Origin: Bosea sp. ANAM02
Lineage (GTDB): Bacteria; Pseudomonadota; Alphaproteobacteria; Rhizobiales; Beijerinckiaceae
NCBI RefSeq assembly: GCF_011764485.1
Contig: NZ_AP022848.1
Span: 2,198,001-2,262,000, forward strand
Direction: 5' to 3'
DNA: 64,000 nucleotides
Below, piece after piece: positions 50,003 through 58,435 of this stretch (positions are counted from its first letter, which is position 1; every line of letters begins with the position of its first letter). The notes below the pieces were generated by a model, which was given only the letters and a program-made list of their open reading frames with translations, did not search any database and was not told the origin of the DNA. Both the position numbers and the translations under genes were made by a program.

Positions 50003-51142
50003 TCAGCCCGCCGCCTTCTCCACCGCCCGCAATACGCGCAGCATGTTGCCGCCGGCGAGCTTGGCGAGGTTCTCCTCCGACCAGCCACGGCGGATCAGCT
50101 CGGCGATCACCGAGGGGAAGGTCGTGGTGTCCTCAAGCCCGTCCGGATTGATCCAGCCGAAAAAGTCCGAGCCGATGCCGACATGGTCGTGGCCGATGCG
50201 TTTGGCGAGATACTCGACATGGTCGCAGTACTCAGGGAGCGTCGCCTTCGGGCGCGGACCGGACTTGGCGGCGATCTCGGCCTCGACCTTGTCATGGTCG
50301 ACGCCTTCAGGGCTCTTGCCGTACTGGTCCTTGGCCGGTCGATGCCAGTCGCGCGAGGCCTGGCTGATGAAGTCCGGCACGAAGGTCGCCATTACCACGC
50401 CGCCATTGCCGGCGACGCGGTCGAGCACGTCGTCGGGGACGTTGCGCGGGTGGTCGCAGAGCGTGAAGGCATTGGAATGCGACCAGACCAGCGGGGCGCT
50501 GGAGACGTCGAGCGCGTCATGCATCACCTTCGGCGCGACATGGGCGAGGTCGATGACCATGCCGAGCCTGTTCATGCGCCGCAGCACATCCTTGCCGAAG
50601 GCGGTGAGGCCATTGTGGCGCGGCGCGTCGGTGGCGGAATCGCACCAGTCGGTGGTGTCGTTGTGGCAGAGCGTCATCAGGCGCACGCCGAGATCGTAAT
50701 AGGCGTCGAGCGCGTCGAGCTCGCCATCGACCGCCGAGCCGTTCTCGATCGTCATGAACAGGGCGATGCGCCCTTCGGCCTTGGCGGCCTCGACATCGGC
50801 AGCGGAGAGGCCGGGGCGGAAGACGTCGGCATGGCGCTTGAGGATGTCGCGCATCAGCGCGATCTGGGCGAGGGCGAAGCCGGCGGGATTGGCCTGTTTC
50901 GGCGGGACATAGGCCGCGAAGAACTGTGCCGCCATCTTGCCGGCCTGCATGCGCGGGATGTCGGTGTCGCCCTCGGCATGGACCTTGTCGAGGCCGTAGG
51001 TGGCGACATCGCCCTTCGCCTTCGCATCCTTGCGGATGACATAGGGCAGGTCGTTATGGCCGTCGATCAGCGGGACGCGATCGAGCAAAGCGAGCGCGGC
51101 GGCGTAGGCATTGTCCTGGACGGGCGGTTTGGCGAGGGCCAT
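50003..51142 (-). CDS. Membrane (renal)-type dipeptidase, M19 family
   Basis: 379 residues. Zinc ligands appear in order: DGHNDLPYVI at about 26-35 (His-x-Asp), TIENGSAVDG (Glu), IDLAHVAPKVMHDAL (His) and WSHSNAFTLCDHPRN (His), followed by the substrate Asp in HVGIGSDFFGWINP. The family cleaves dipeptides, including those with D-residues at the C-terminal side, using two zinc ions. No signal peptide, so cytoplasmic. The ATG at 51142 is chosen; an earlier in-frame ATG at 51226 falls in the neighbouring repeat. A DadA-like oxidase gene is upstream on the same strand, suggesting shared D-amino-acid metabolism. Confidence 0.88.
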   Translation of the reverse strand: MALAKPPVQDNAYAAALALLDRVPLIDGHNDLPYVIRKDAKAKGDVATYGLDKVHAEGDTDIPRMQAGKMAAQFFAAYVPPKQANPAGFALAQIALMRDILKRHADVFRPGLSAADVEAAKAEGRIALFMTIENGSAVDGELDALDAYYDLGVRLMTLCHNDTTDWCDSATDAPRHNGLTAFGKDVLRRMNRLGMVIDLAHVAPKVMHDALDVSSAPLVWSHSNAFTLCDHPRNVPDDVLDRVAGNGGVVMATFVPDFISQASRDWHRPAKDQYGKSPEGVDHDKVEAEIAAKSGPRPKATLPEYCDHVEYLAKRIGHDHVGIGSDFFGWINPDGLEDTTTFPSVIAELIRRGWSEENLAKLAGGNMLRVLRAVEKAAG

Positions 51143-51261
51143 GGCGAGGTCTCGGTCGGGAATCGGGAGCCGGATCGTGGCAGGGAGCGCGCCGGGAGGC
51201 GAGGGGGCGGGACGCAGGTCGGTCATCCCGCACGTAAAGGTGTCATCCCGTGCGTCAAGGT

Positions 51262-51394
51262 GTCATCCCGCACGCGCTGCGGCACGCAGTGCTGCTGCGC
51301 AGATGCGGGATCGCGTGACGAGAAGGCGCCTATTTCTGATGACGGTCCCGTGTCTGCGCAGCAGCGTTGCATGCTGCGGCGCGCACGGGATGAC
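51262..51394. repeat. Intergenic inverted-repeat element, family C (copy 1) with end duplications
   Basis: 133 bp, GTCATCCCGCACGCGCTGCG to GCGCACGGGATGAC. Inner arms GTGCTGCTGCGCAGATGCGG and TCTGCGCAGCAGCG pair as well. Immediately before it the end sequence GTCATCCCG(T/C)(G/A)CG occurs twice more (51226 and 51242), spaced 18-20 bp apart, as if the left end had been duplicated in tandem. Lies between the dipeptidase and DadA-like genes. Confidence 0.8.
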
Positions 51395-51401
51395 AATCGC
51401 T

Positions 51402-52652
51402 TTATGAAAAGCGCGCCGGAGCGAAGGGCGCCGGATCGACGAAGACCTTCTGGCCGGTGACCATTTCCGCGATCATGCGGCCGGTGACGGCGGCGAGCGT
51501 CAGGCCGTGATGGGCGTGGCCGAAGGAGAACCAGAGGCCCTTGTGCTTCGGCGCCGGGCCGATGATCGGCATCATGTCCGGGGTGCAGGGGCGCCGGCCG
51601 AGCCAGGGCTCGGCATCGACGCGCTCGCCGAGTGGGAAGAGCTGCTTCGCGATCGGCTCGGCGCGGGCGAGCTGGACCGGTGTTTTCGGCGCGTCGCGAT
51701 CGGCGAATTCGGCGCCGGTGGTCAGGCGGATGCCCTGCAGCATCGGCGCCAGGAAATAGCCGCGCTCGGTGTCGAGCACCGGATGGTTGAGCACGGCGTT
51801 GCCCTGCGGCTTGTAATGCATGTGGTAGCCGCGCTTGACCGCGAGCGGCAGGTGATAGCCGAGCTTCCTGCTGAGCACATCGGCCCAGGGGCCGAGCGCG
51901 ACGACGACATCCTTGGCCTCGGCCGTGGTGCCGTCGGCGAGGGTGACGGTCCAGCCGGCCCCGTTCTGCTGGAGCGTGCCGGCATCGCCGATGGCAAGCT
52001 GACCGCCGAGCTTCTCGAACAGCGCGACATAGGCCTTGGACAGGCCGAGCGGATCGACGACGGTGGTCGGGTCGGTCCAGTGCAGGCCGCCGATCAGGCT
52101 AGAATGATCGAGATGCGGCTCCTCGGCCTTGAGGGTCGCGATGTCGAGCGCGCGGTAGTTCAGGCCGAAATCGCGGTTCCAGCGGGCGGCCTCGGCGAGG
52201 CGGGTGTCGCGCTCCTTCTCGGTGCGGAACACCTTCATCCAGCCGTCGCGGCGCAGCAGGCTGGTGGCGCCGGCCTCCTGCGCGAGCGCGTCATGCTCGG
52301 TGACGCAGTGCTCGATCAGCTTGGCGTATTTATGCGCGATCGCCTCGTGATGGGAGGCGCGCGAATGCATCCAGTAGGAGAACAGGAACGGCGCGAGCTT
52401 CGGGATCGCGCTCCAATGGTAGTGCGCGTCGATCGTGTTGTTCATCGCGTAGCGGATGAGCGCACCGAAATCATGCGGGAAGCCGTAGGGGTAGACGCCC
52501 TCGCGCTGGATCAGGCCGGCATTGCCGTAGCTGGTTTCCTCGCCCGGCGCGCGCCGGTCGACCAGCAAGGTGGCGCGCCCGGCCTTCTGGAGATGAAGCG
52601 CGACCGAGATGCCGACGACACCGGCGCCGAGAACGATCGTATCCACCTTCAT
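51402..52652 (-). CDS. DadA-like FAD-dependent D-amino acid dehydrogenase/oxidase
   Basis: 416 residues. VDTIVLGAGVVGISVALHLQ is the FAD-binding Rossmann motif and VDRRAPGEETSYGNAGLIQR the following DadA-type block with SYGNAG. VKRGYHMHY and the C-terminal GRRPCTPDMMPIIGPAPKHK then LWFSFGHAHHGLTLAAVTGR are conserved in DadA-like enzymes. Such enzymes deaminate D-amino acids and pass electrons to the respiratory chain. The upstream region shows four phased TGCGC boxes (see the control-region entry). Probably read with the dipeptidase only indirectly, since a repeat lies between. Confidence 0.88.
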   Translation of the reverse strand: MKVDTIVLGAGVVGISVALHLQKAGRATLLVDRRAPGEETSYGNAGLIQREGVYPYGFPHDFGALIRYAMNNTIDAHYHWSAIPKLAPFLFSYWMHSRASHHEAIAHKYAKLIEHCVTEHDALAQEAGATSLLRRDGWMKVFRTEKERDTRLAEAARWNRDFGLNYRALDIATLKAEEPHLDHSSLIGGLHWTDPTTVVDPLGLSKAYVALFEKLGGQLAIGDAGTLQQNGAGWTVTLADGTTAEAKDVVVALGPWADVLSRKLGYHLPLAVKRGYHMHYKPQGNAVLNHPVLDTERGYFLAPMLQGIRLTTGAEFADRDAPKTPVQLARAEPIAKQLFPLGERVDAEPWLGRRPCTPDMMPIIGPAPKHKGLWFSFGHAHHGLTLAAVTGRMIAEMVTGQKVFVDPAPFAPARFS

Positions 52653-52690
52653 GACCTGCTCCTGCCAACCCCTTTTCCGTGAAAATACCG

Positions 52691-52811
52691 GTTTGCGCCG
52701 ACTTGTCAGCGGCGCGACCGGATTTTGCGCGGAACGGGCTGATCTTTCGCAATTTCTGCGCCAACATCGTGATGAGGCCTGTCAGGGCCGATGATTGGTG
52801 AAAATCTGCGC
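52691..52811. promoter_or_regulatory. Control region with four phased TGCGC boxes upstream of the DadA-like gene
   Basis: A short box with T/A-rich lead and TGCGC core (GTTTGCGC, ATTTTGCGC, ATTTCTGCGC, AAATCTGCGC) occurs four times, cores at 52694, 52726, 52757 and 52807. The first three are 31-32 bp apart, close to three helical turns. It lies between the divergent DadA-like and BASS-type genes. Phased repeats suit an Lrp-type regulator; no such gene is in the window. Confidence 0.3.
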
Positions 52812-52915
52812 AATTTTATGCCGGCGCAGGACCGGCCTGCTTTCCCGGCAGGTGACGCTGCGCGCACGGTCAGTCAGTCTGCGTCTGTTTCGCCAGCGAT
52901 TCCAGAGCCCAGTCG

Positions 52916-53887
52916 ATGCATCCCGCCGCCTTTCTCGCTGCCGCGCTCGCGTGGCTCGGCCGCCATGGCACGCAAGGCTTCGCGCTCTCGATCTTCCTCG
53001 GTCTCGCGCTGCCGCAATTCTCGGCGATGGCGCGGCCGGCGCTGCCGATCACGATCTTCTGCTTCACCACGGTCGTGTTCATGCGGCTCGACATGAGCGT
53101 GACGCTCGGGCTGCTCCGGCGCCCGGCCAAGCTCGCCGCGAGCTGTGCCTGGCTGATCGCCGGGCCGGTGCTGCTGATCGGCGGGGCGCTGCTGCTGGTC
53201 GGGCGCGAGAACCTCGATCCCGGTATCGTGCTCGGGCTTGCGATCATGGGCGCGGCGCCGCCGATCATGTCCTCGCCGGCGGTCGCGATCCTCTACGGGT
53301 TCGAGCCCTCGCTGATCATCGCCAGCGTCATCCTGACCACGATCGTCAGCCCGGTCGTCGCGCCGATCCTCGTCGAATTGCTGGCAGGCGCCGCGGTGCC
53401 GCTCGACCGCTGGGCGCTGACGCTGCGCCTGCTGATCTTCATCGGCGGCGGCATGACGGTGGCGACCGCGATCCGGCTCTGGCTGGGGCTCGCCCGGATC
53501 AAGGCGATGAAGGCCAATCTCGATGGCTTCGGCGTGCTGATGTATTTCATCTTCGCCATCGCGGCGATGGACGGCGTGACCAAGGCCGCGCTCGACAATC
53601 CCGGTCTCGTGCTGTTCGTACTGGGATGCGTCTTTGCGGTCTCGGCAGCCGGATTGGTGTCGAGCTGGCTGGCGCTGCGGCTGCTGCCGCGCTCCGAGCG
53701 GTTCATGATCGGCTACGGCACCGGGCAGCGGAACATGGGCCTTCTGGTCGCGGCGCTGGGAGCTGGGGTCTCGCCGACCACCTTCCTCTATTTCGCGCTG
53801 GCGCAGTTCCCGATCTACCTGCTGCCCTGGCTGCTCGGCGGAATCGCGGCCCGGATTCGCCGCCGGGAGGCTGCTGACGGTCGTTGA
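52916..53887 (+). CDS. Bile acid:sodium symporter (BASS/SBF)-family transporter
   Basis: 323 residues with about ten hydrophobic helices and very short loops. FALSIFLGLALPQFSAMARP, then VFMRLDMSVTLGLLRRPAKL and the central GLAIMGAAPPIMSSPAVAIL match BASS-family blocks; the C-terminal MIGYGTGQRNMGLLVAALGA is the crossover helix region that forms the sodium and substrate site. Members carry organic anions, pantoate or amino-acid derivatives with sodium. The substrate is unknown. Divergent from the DadA-like gene. Confidence 0.82.
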   Translation: MHPAAFLAAALAWLGRHGTQGFALSIFLGLALPQFSAMARPALPITIFCFTTVVFMRLDMSVTLGLLRRPAKLAASCAWLIAGPVLLIGGALLLVGRENLDPGIVLGLAIMGAAPPIMSSPAVAILYGFEPSLIIASVILTTIVSPVVAPILVELLAGAAVPLDRWALTLRLLIFIGGGMTVATAIRLWLGLARIKAMKANLDGFGVLMYFIFAIAAMDGVTKAALDNPGLVLFVLGCVFAVSAAGLVSSWLALRLLPRSERFMIGYGTGQRNMGLLVAALGAGVSPTTFLYFALAQFPIYLLPWLLGGIAARIRRREAADGR

Positions 53888-53931
53888 CGCAGGGGCTTGC
53901 GAGGCTTTTCCCGCCGCAGGAGAGCCGCGCC

Positions 53932-54624
53932 ATGATCACCCTCTATTCCGGGCCGCTGAGCCTGTTCTCGCGCAAGGTCGAGATCGCGCTGGCCGAGAAG
54001 GGCCTCGCCTTCCAGCGCGTCGTGGTGCCGTTCAACCAGACGACCGGCTATGATCCGCGGCATCCGGAGGTGCTGGCGCTCAACCCGAAGCGGCAGGTGC
54101 CGGTGCTGACCGATTGCGGGCTCGTGCTCTACGATTCGACCGTGATCAACGAATATCTCGACGAGGCCTATCCCGAGCCGAAGCTGCTGCCGGATACGCC
54201 GGTCGATCGCGCTCGTTGCAGGCTCGACGAGCTTTATGGCGACGAGATCCTGTTCCAGGCGCTGAAGCCCCTGATGCATCGCACGGAGCCGCCTTCGCCG
54301 GATCGCGACCGCCGCATCGCGCAGGAGGCCGACGCTCTGATCGCCGAGGAGGGGCTGCTGCGCCATTACGACGTGCTGGAGCAGAAGCTGGCCGGGCGCC
54401 CGTTCTTCGGCGGCCGGCTTTCGGTGGCCGATATCGCGCTGTTCATGAGCATGCTCTTCATCCGCCGCCTCGGCGGGCCATCGCTTGACGGCTATCCGGG
54501 GCTGGCGGAGTGGTATGCGCGGCTCAAGTTGCGTCCGGCCTTCGTGCAGGTGGTGGCGGAGATGGCGGAAGCGGACCGCAGGCTGTCCTTTCCGGTGGCG
54601 ATGCGACAGGGGCGGAGCGCCTGA
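53932..54624 (+). CDS. Glutathione S-transferase family protein
   Basis: 230 residues. The thioredoxin-like domain opens MITLYSGPLSLFSRKVEIAL followed by AEKGLAFQRVVVPFNQ. Ser residues in PLSLFS are the likely glutathione-activating position. NPKRQVPVLTDCGLVLYDST (about 42-61) carries the cis-Pro (VPVL) and the glutathione-binding DST. The C-terminal helical domain has LSVADIALFMSMLFIRRLGG. The ATG at 53932 follows AGGAGAG. It lies 44 bp after the transporter stop on the same strand. Confidence 0.9.
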   Translation: MITLYSGPLSLFSRKVEIALAEKGLAFQRVVVPFNQTTGYDPRHPEVLALNPKRQVPVLTDCGLVLYDSTVINEYLDEAYPEPKLLPDTPVDRARCRLDELYGDEILFQALKPLMHRTEPPSPDRDRRIAQEADALIAEEGLLRHYDVLEQKLAGRPFFGGRLSVADIALFMSMLFIRRLGGPSLDGYPGLAEWYARLKLRPAFVQVVAEMAEADRRLSFPVAMRQGRSA

Positions 54625-54633
54625 ATATTCAGA

Positions 54634-54728
54634 GCGTCATTCTCGGGCTTGACCCGAGAACCTCTTGCAGGAGGAGGCGCCGGAGCCTCCGTGTCATGAG
54701 ATGCTCGGGTCAAGCCCGAGCATGACGC
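54634..54728. repeat. Intergenic inverted-repeat element, family F
   Basis: 95 bp, GCGTCATTCTCGGGCTTGAC to GTCAAGCCCGAGCATGACGC. The 27-bp ends are imperfect inverse complements, and an inner pair (GGAGGCGCCGGAGCCTCC) forms its own hairpin. It begins 10 bp after the GST stop and ends 60 bp before rpe. Confidence 0.75.
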
Positions 54729-54788
54729 GGTTGTATCGGCCCGGTTTCGCGATTGCGGCAGGCGGCTCGGGGCGCTAAACCCGCGGCC

Positions 54789-55472
54789 ATGAGCAGCCCC
54801 ATCCGCATCGCCCCCTCGATCCTCTCGGCCGATTTCGCCAAGCTCGGCGAGGAGGTGCGCGCGATCGACGCTGCCGGTGCCGACTGGATCCATTGCGACG
54901 TGATGGACGGGCATTTCGTGCCGAACATCACCTTCGGCCCCGATGTGCTAAAGGCGATCCGCCCGCACACCAGCAAGTTCTTCGACGTGCATCTGATGAT
55001 CGCGCCCGTCGACCCCTATGTCGAAGCCTTCGCCAAGGCCGGGGCCGACCTGATCTCCTTCCATGTCGAGGCGGGCCCGCATCCGCACCGCACGCTGCAG
55101 TCGATCAAGGCGCAGGGCAAGCAGGCCGGCATCGTGCTGAATCCCGGCACGCCGGCGAGCGCGGCCGAAGCCCTGATCGAGGATGTCGATCTCATCCTGC
55201 TGATGACCGTCAATCCCGGCTTCGGCGGGCAGAGCTTCATCCGCTCGGTCGTCGAGAAGGTCGCGCAGGTGAAGGCGCTGATCGGCGACCGGCCGATCGC
55301 GCTCGAGATCGACGGCGGGGTAACGCCCGAGACCGCGCCGCTGGTCGTCAAGGCCGGCGCCGATACGCTGGTCGCCGGCTCCGCCGTGTTCAAGGGCGGG
55401 CCTTCGGCCTATGCCGGCAATATCGAGGCGATCCGTGGGGCGGCCGAAGCCGCGCGCGGGTCGTGGGTTTGA
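54789..55472 (+). CDS. rpe: Ribulose-phosphate 3-epimerase
   Basis: 227 residues, the normal size of this TIM barrel. [20 protein letters not shown] opens the enzyme; [20 protein letters not shown] holds the metal-binding HxDxMDG block; [15 protein letters not shown] and [14 protein letters not shown] follow, then [12 protein letters not shown] and [11 protein letters not shown]. It interconverts ribulose-5-phosphate and xylulose-5-phosphate in the pentose phosphate or Calvin pathways. The ATG at 54789 begins the conserved part. Confidence 0.96.
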   Translation: MSSPIRIAPSILSADFAKLGEEVRAIDAAGADWIHCDVMDGHFVPNITFGPDVLKAIRPHTSKFFDVHLMIAPVDPYVEAFAKAGADLISFHVEAGPHPHRTLQSIKAQGKQAGIVLNPGTPASAAEALIEDVDLILLMTVNPGFGGQSFIRSVVEKVAQVKALIGDRPIALEIDGGVTPETAPLVVKAGADTLVAGSAVFKGGPSAYAGNIEAIRGAAEAARGSWV

Positions 55473-55498
55473 GATGATTGCCGTTTTCGGCGCCTGCC

Positions 55499-55589
55499 GT
55501 CATGGTCGGGCTTGTCCCGACCATCCACGTCTCGGCGGATCGAGGGCGGTGTTCAAGTCGTGGATGCTCGCCACAAGGGCGAGCATGAC
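55499..55589. repeat. Cloverleaf-like intergenic repeat, family B (copy 5)
   Basis: 91 bp, GTCATGGTCGGGCTTGTCCC to GGGCGAGCATGAC, with both hairpins perfect; the inner stem (ACGTCT / AAGTCGTGG) has one substitution. It fills most of the space between rpe and purB, ending 24 bp before the purB ATG. Confidence 0.85.
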
Positions 55590-55613
55590 GGCGGTGCAGA
55601 GGCTGAAACGAGC

Positions 55614-56921
55614 ATGATCCCGCGCTATTCCCGCCCCGAGATGGTCGCCATCTGGGAGCCGCAGACCCGCTTCCGCATCTGGTTCGAGATCGAGGCGCAT
55701 GCGACCGACAAGCTCGCCGAGCTCGGCGTCGTGCCGAAGGAGGCGGCCGCGACGATCTGGGCTAAGGCCAGGGATGCCGTATTCGACGTCGCACGCATCG
55801 ACGAGATCGAGCGCGTCACCAAGCATGACGTCATCGCCTTCCTGACGCATCTGGCCGAGATCGTCGGGCCGGAGGCGCGCTTCGTCCACCAGGGCATGAC
55901 CTCGTCGGACATTCTCGACACCACGCTTTCGGTCCAGCTCGCGCGCGCCACCGATCTCCTGATCGCCGATGTCGATGCGCTGCTGGCCGCGATCAAGCGC
56001 CGCGCCTTCGAGCACAAGCTGACCCCGACGATCGGCCGCTCGCACGGCATCCATGCCGAGCCGGTGACCTTCGGGCTCAAGCTCGCGCAGGCCTATGCCG
56101 AGTTCGACCGTTGCCGCGCCCGCCTCGTCGCGGCCCGCGCCGAGATCGCGACCTGCGCGATCTCCGGCGCCGTCGGCACCTTCGCCAATATCGACCCGCA
56201 GGTCGAAGCCTATGTCGCCGAGAAGATGGGGCTCGCCGTCGAGCCGGTCTCGACCCAGGTGATCCCGCGCGACCGCCACGCGATGTATTTCGCGACGCTC
56301 GGCGTCGTCGCTTCCTGCATCGAGCGGCTCGCGACCGAGATCCGCCATCTGCAGCGCACCGAGGTCTACGAGGCGGAAGAGTATTTCTCGCCGGGCCAGA
56401 AGGGCTCCTCGGCGATGCCGCACAAGCGCAATCCGGTACTGACCGAGAACCTGACCGGGCTGTCCCGCCTCGTGCGCGGCATGGTCACGCCGGCGCTGGA
56501 GAACGTGGCGCTCTGGCACGAGCGCGACATCTCGCATTCGTCCGTCGAGCGCATGATCGGCCCCGACGCGACCGTGACGCTCGATTTCGCCTTGGCGCGG
56601 CTCACCGGCGTCGTCGACAAGCTGCTGGTCTATCCGCAGAACATGCGCAAGAACCTGGACCGGCTCGGCGGGTTGCACAATTCGCAGCGCGTGCTGCTCG
56701 CGCTCACCCAGGCCGGCGCCAGCCGCGAGGACAGCTACGCCATGGTCCAGCGCAACGCAATGCGCACCTGGGAGCATGGCGAGGACTTCCTGACCAACCT
56801 GATGGCCGACAAGGACGTCGCCGAGAAGCTCTCCGCTTCCGAACTCAAGGCGATGTTCGATGAGGGCTATCACTTCAAGCATGTCGACACGATCTTCCGC
56901 CGGGTCTTCGGCGACGCTTGA
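55614..56921 (+). CDS. purB: Adenylosuccinate lyase
   Basis: 435 residues. IPRYSRPEMVAIWEPQTRFR is the usual opening. FVHQGMTSSDILDTTLSVQL (about 89-108) carries TSSD of the substrate site, GRSHGIHAEPVTFGLKLAQA the catalytic His, and GQKGSSAMPHKRNPVLTENL (about 261-280) is the family signature with the catalytic Ser. The enzyme works twice in purine synthesis, releasing fumarate from SAICAR and adenylosuccinate. The ATG at 55614 follows AGAGG. A family B repeat lies directly upstream and a family C repeat downstream. Confidence 0.96.
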   Translation: MIPRYSRPEMVAIWEPQTRFRIWFEIEAHATDKLAELGVVPKEAAATIWAKARDAVFDVARIDEIERVTKHDVIAFLTHLAEIVGPEARFVHQGMTSSDILDTTLSVQLARATDLLIADVDALLAAIKRRAFEHKLTPTIGRSHGIHAEPVTFGLKLAQAYAEFDRCRARLVAARAEIATCAISGAVGTFANIDPQVEAYVAEKMGLAVEPVSTQVIPRDRHAMYFATLGVVASCIERLATEIRHLQRTEVYEAEEYFSPGQKGSSAMPHKRNPVLTENLTGLSRLVRGMVTPALENVALWHERDISHSSVERMIGPDATVTLDFALARLTGVVDKLLVYPQNMRKNLDRLGGLHNSQRVLLALTQAGASREDSYAMVQRNAMRTWEHGEDFLTNLMADKDVAEKLSASELKAMFDEGYHFKHVDTIFRRVFGDA

Positions 56922-56958
56922 AGCGATCGGTGGGCCGACTTATTTTGATGGCCGGTTC

Positions 56959-57091
56959 GTCATCCCGCACGCGCCGCAGCACGCCAGTGCTGCTGCGCAG
57001 ATGCGGGACCGCATGACGGAAAGGCGCTTCTTCGTGAGACGGTCCCGTGTCTGCGCAGCAGCGTTTCACGCTGCAGCGCGCACGGGAAGAC
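56959..57091. repeat. Intergenic inverted-repeat element, family C (copy 2)
   Basis: 133 bp, GTCATCCCGCACGCGCCGCA to GCGCACGGGAAGAC; the right end has one base changed from ATGAC. It aligns along its whole length with 51262-51394, including GTGCTGCTGCGCAGATGCGG. It lies between purB and the hydrolase gene. Confidence 0.8.
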
Positions 57092-57108
57092 AGCTCTACT
57101 GACCCATC

Positions 57109-57687
57109 ATGAAATCCTCCGACGTCGATATCCTCATCGTTCCCGGCTGGTCGGGCTCCGGGCCCGACCATTGGCAGAGCCGCTGGGAGACCCGGCTCAA
57201 GACCGCGCGCCGCATCGAGCAGGCGGATTGGTACAAGCCCTCCCGCCATGTCTGGGCCGATGAGATCGTCAAGGCCGTGCGCAGCGCGACGCGCCCCGTC
57301 GTGCTCGTCGGGCATTCGGCCGGCTGCAGCGCGATCGCGTTTGCCGCCGAACACCTGCATCCCGGCGAGGTCGCCGGCGCCTTCCTGGTCGCGCCGGCCT
57401 CCGAGAAGGCGAAGGGCGCGGTGCCCGGCATGGGGCCGGATTTCATCGCGCATCGCCGCGAGACATTGCCGTTTCCCTCGGTGCTGATCAGCAGCGCGAC
57501 CGATCCCTATTGCACGCAGGATGAGGCCAGGGCGCTCGCCGAGGCCTGGGGCTCGGAATTCGTCGATGCCGGCGATAGCGGCCATCTCAACAGCGAATCC
57601 GGGCATGGCCCCTGGCCTGACGGGCTGCTGCGTTTCGCGGGCTTTCTCAAGAGCTTGAGCGTGGTTCCGCAGAGATTGAGTCAATAG
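57109..57687 (+). CDS. RBBP9/YdeN-family serine hydrolase
   Basis: 192 residues, the typical size. DILIVPGWSGSGPDHWQSRW (about 7-26) is the family opening. The nucleophile is in VVLVGHSAGCSAIAF (Ser at about 71), the acid in ISSATDPYCTQDEA and the base in DSGHLNSESGHGPWP. The protein is a small alpha/beta hydrolase without lid; substrates are unknown. No signal peptide. It follows purB after a repeat and precedes a methyltransferase gene by 40 bp. Confidence 0.9.
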   Translation: MKSSDVDILIVPGWSGSGPDHWQSRWETRLKTARRIEQADWYKPSRHVWADEIVKAVRSATRPVVLVGHSAGCSAIAFAAEHLHPGEVAGAFLVAPASEKAKGAVPGMGPDFIAHRRETLPFPSVLISSATDPYCTQDEARALAEAWGSEFVDAGDSGHLNSESGHGPWPDGLLRFAGFLKSLSVVPQRLSQ

Positions 57688-57727
57688 CGGTCCGCGCCAG
57701 CCTGCCACGAAAACGGACGCTTCCAGG

Positions 57728-58399
57728 ATGGACGCATTCTCCGATCCGCAAGCCGTCTCGCGCTATGCCGAAGGGCCGCCGCGGCTGGTTCCCGGATTCG
57801 CCGATCTCCAGCGCATGGCGGGGCTGCTCCTCGCGGAGCGGGCGCCCGACGATGCGCGGATACTGGTGCTCGGCGCGGGCGGCGGGCTCGAAATCCGGGC
57901 GTTTGCCTTAGCTCAGCCGGGCTGGCGCTTCGACGGCGTCGATCCCTCGGCGGAGATGCTCGACCTCGCGCGGCGGACGCTCGGCCCGCTAGCCGCGCGC
58001 GCCGAACTCCATCACGGCTTCATCGACAGCGCGCCCGAAGGGCCTTTCGACGGCGCTGCCTGCATCCTCACCCTGCATTTCGTCGCGCGCGAGGAGCGCC
58101 TGCGCACGTTGCGCGAAGTGCGCCGGCGGCTGAAGCCCGGTGCGGCCTTCGCCGTCGCGCATTTCAGCTTTCCGCAGGGCGCGGGCGAGCGCGATCTCTG
58201 GCTGTCGCGCTATGCCGCCTTCGCGGCGGCGTCGGGCCTCGACCCGGAGCAGGCGCGGAAGGCCGCGGCGGCGATCGGCGAGCGCCTGCCGATCCTTGCG
58301 CCGGAGGAGGACGAGCATTTGCTGCGCGATGCAGGGTTCAGCGGGGTGAGCCTGTTCTATACGGGCTTCGCCTTTCGTGGCTGGGTGGCGTACACCTGA
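57728..58399 (+). CDS. Class I SAM-dependent methyltransferase
   Basis: 223 residues. DARILVLGAGGGLEIRAFAL (about 40-59) is the AdoMet-binding GxGxG motif; WRFDGVDPSAEMLDLARRTL supplies the acidic residue that binds the ribose; AACILTLHFVAREERLRTLR is motif IV-V. The C-terminal part has HFSFPQGAGERDLWLSRYAA. The substrate is unknown; the general type resembles small-molecule methyltransferases. No signal peptide. Confidence 0.85.
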   Translation: MDAFSDPQAVSRYAEGPPRLVPGFADLQRMAGLLLAERAPDDARILVLGAGGGLEIRAFALAQPGWRFDGVDPSAEMLDLARRTLGPLAARAELHHGFIDSAPEGPFDGAACILTLHFVAREERLRTLREVRRRLKPGAAFAVAHFSFPQGAGERDLWLSRYAAFAAASGLDPEQARKAAAAIGERLPILAPEEDEHLLRDAGFSGVSLFYTGFAFRGWVAYT

Positions 58400-58435
58400 G
58401 CGGGGCTGCTTACGACCCGTAGCCGTCATTTCTCC

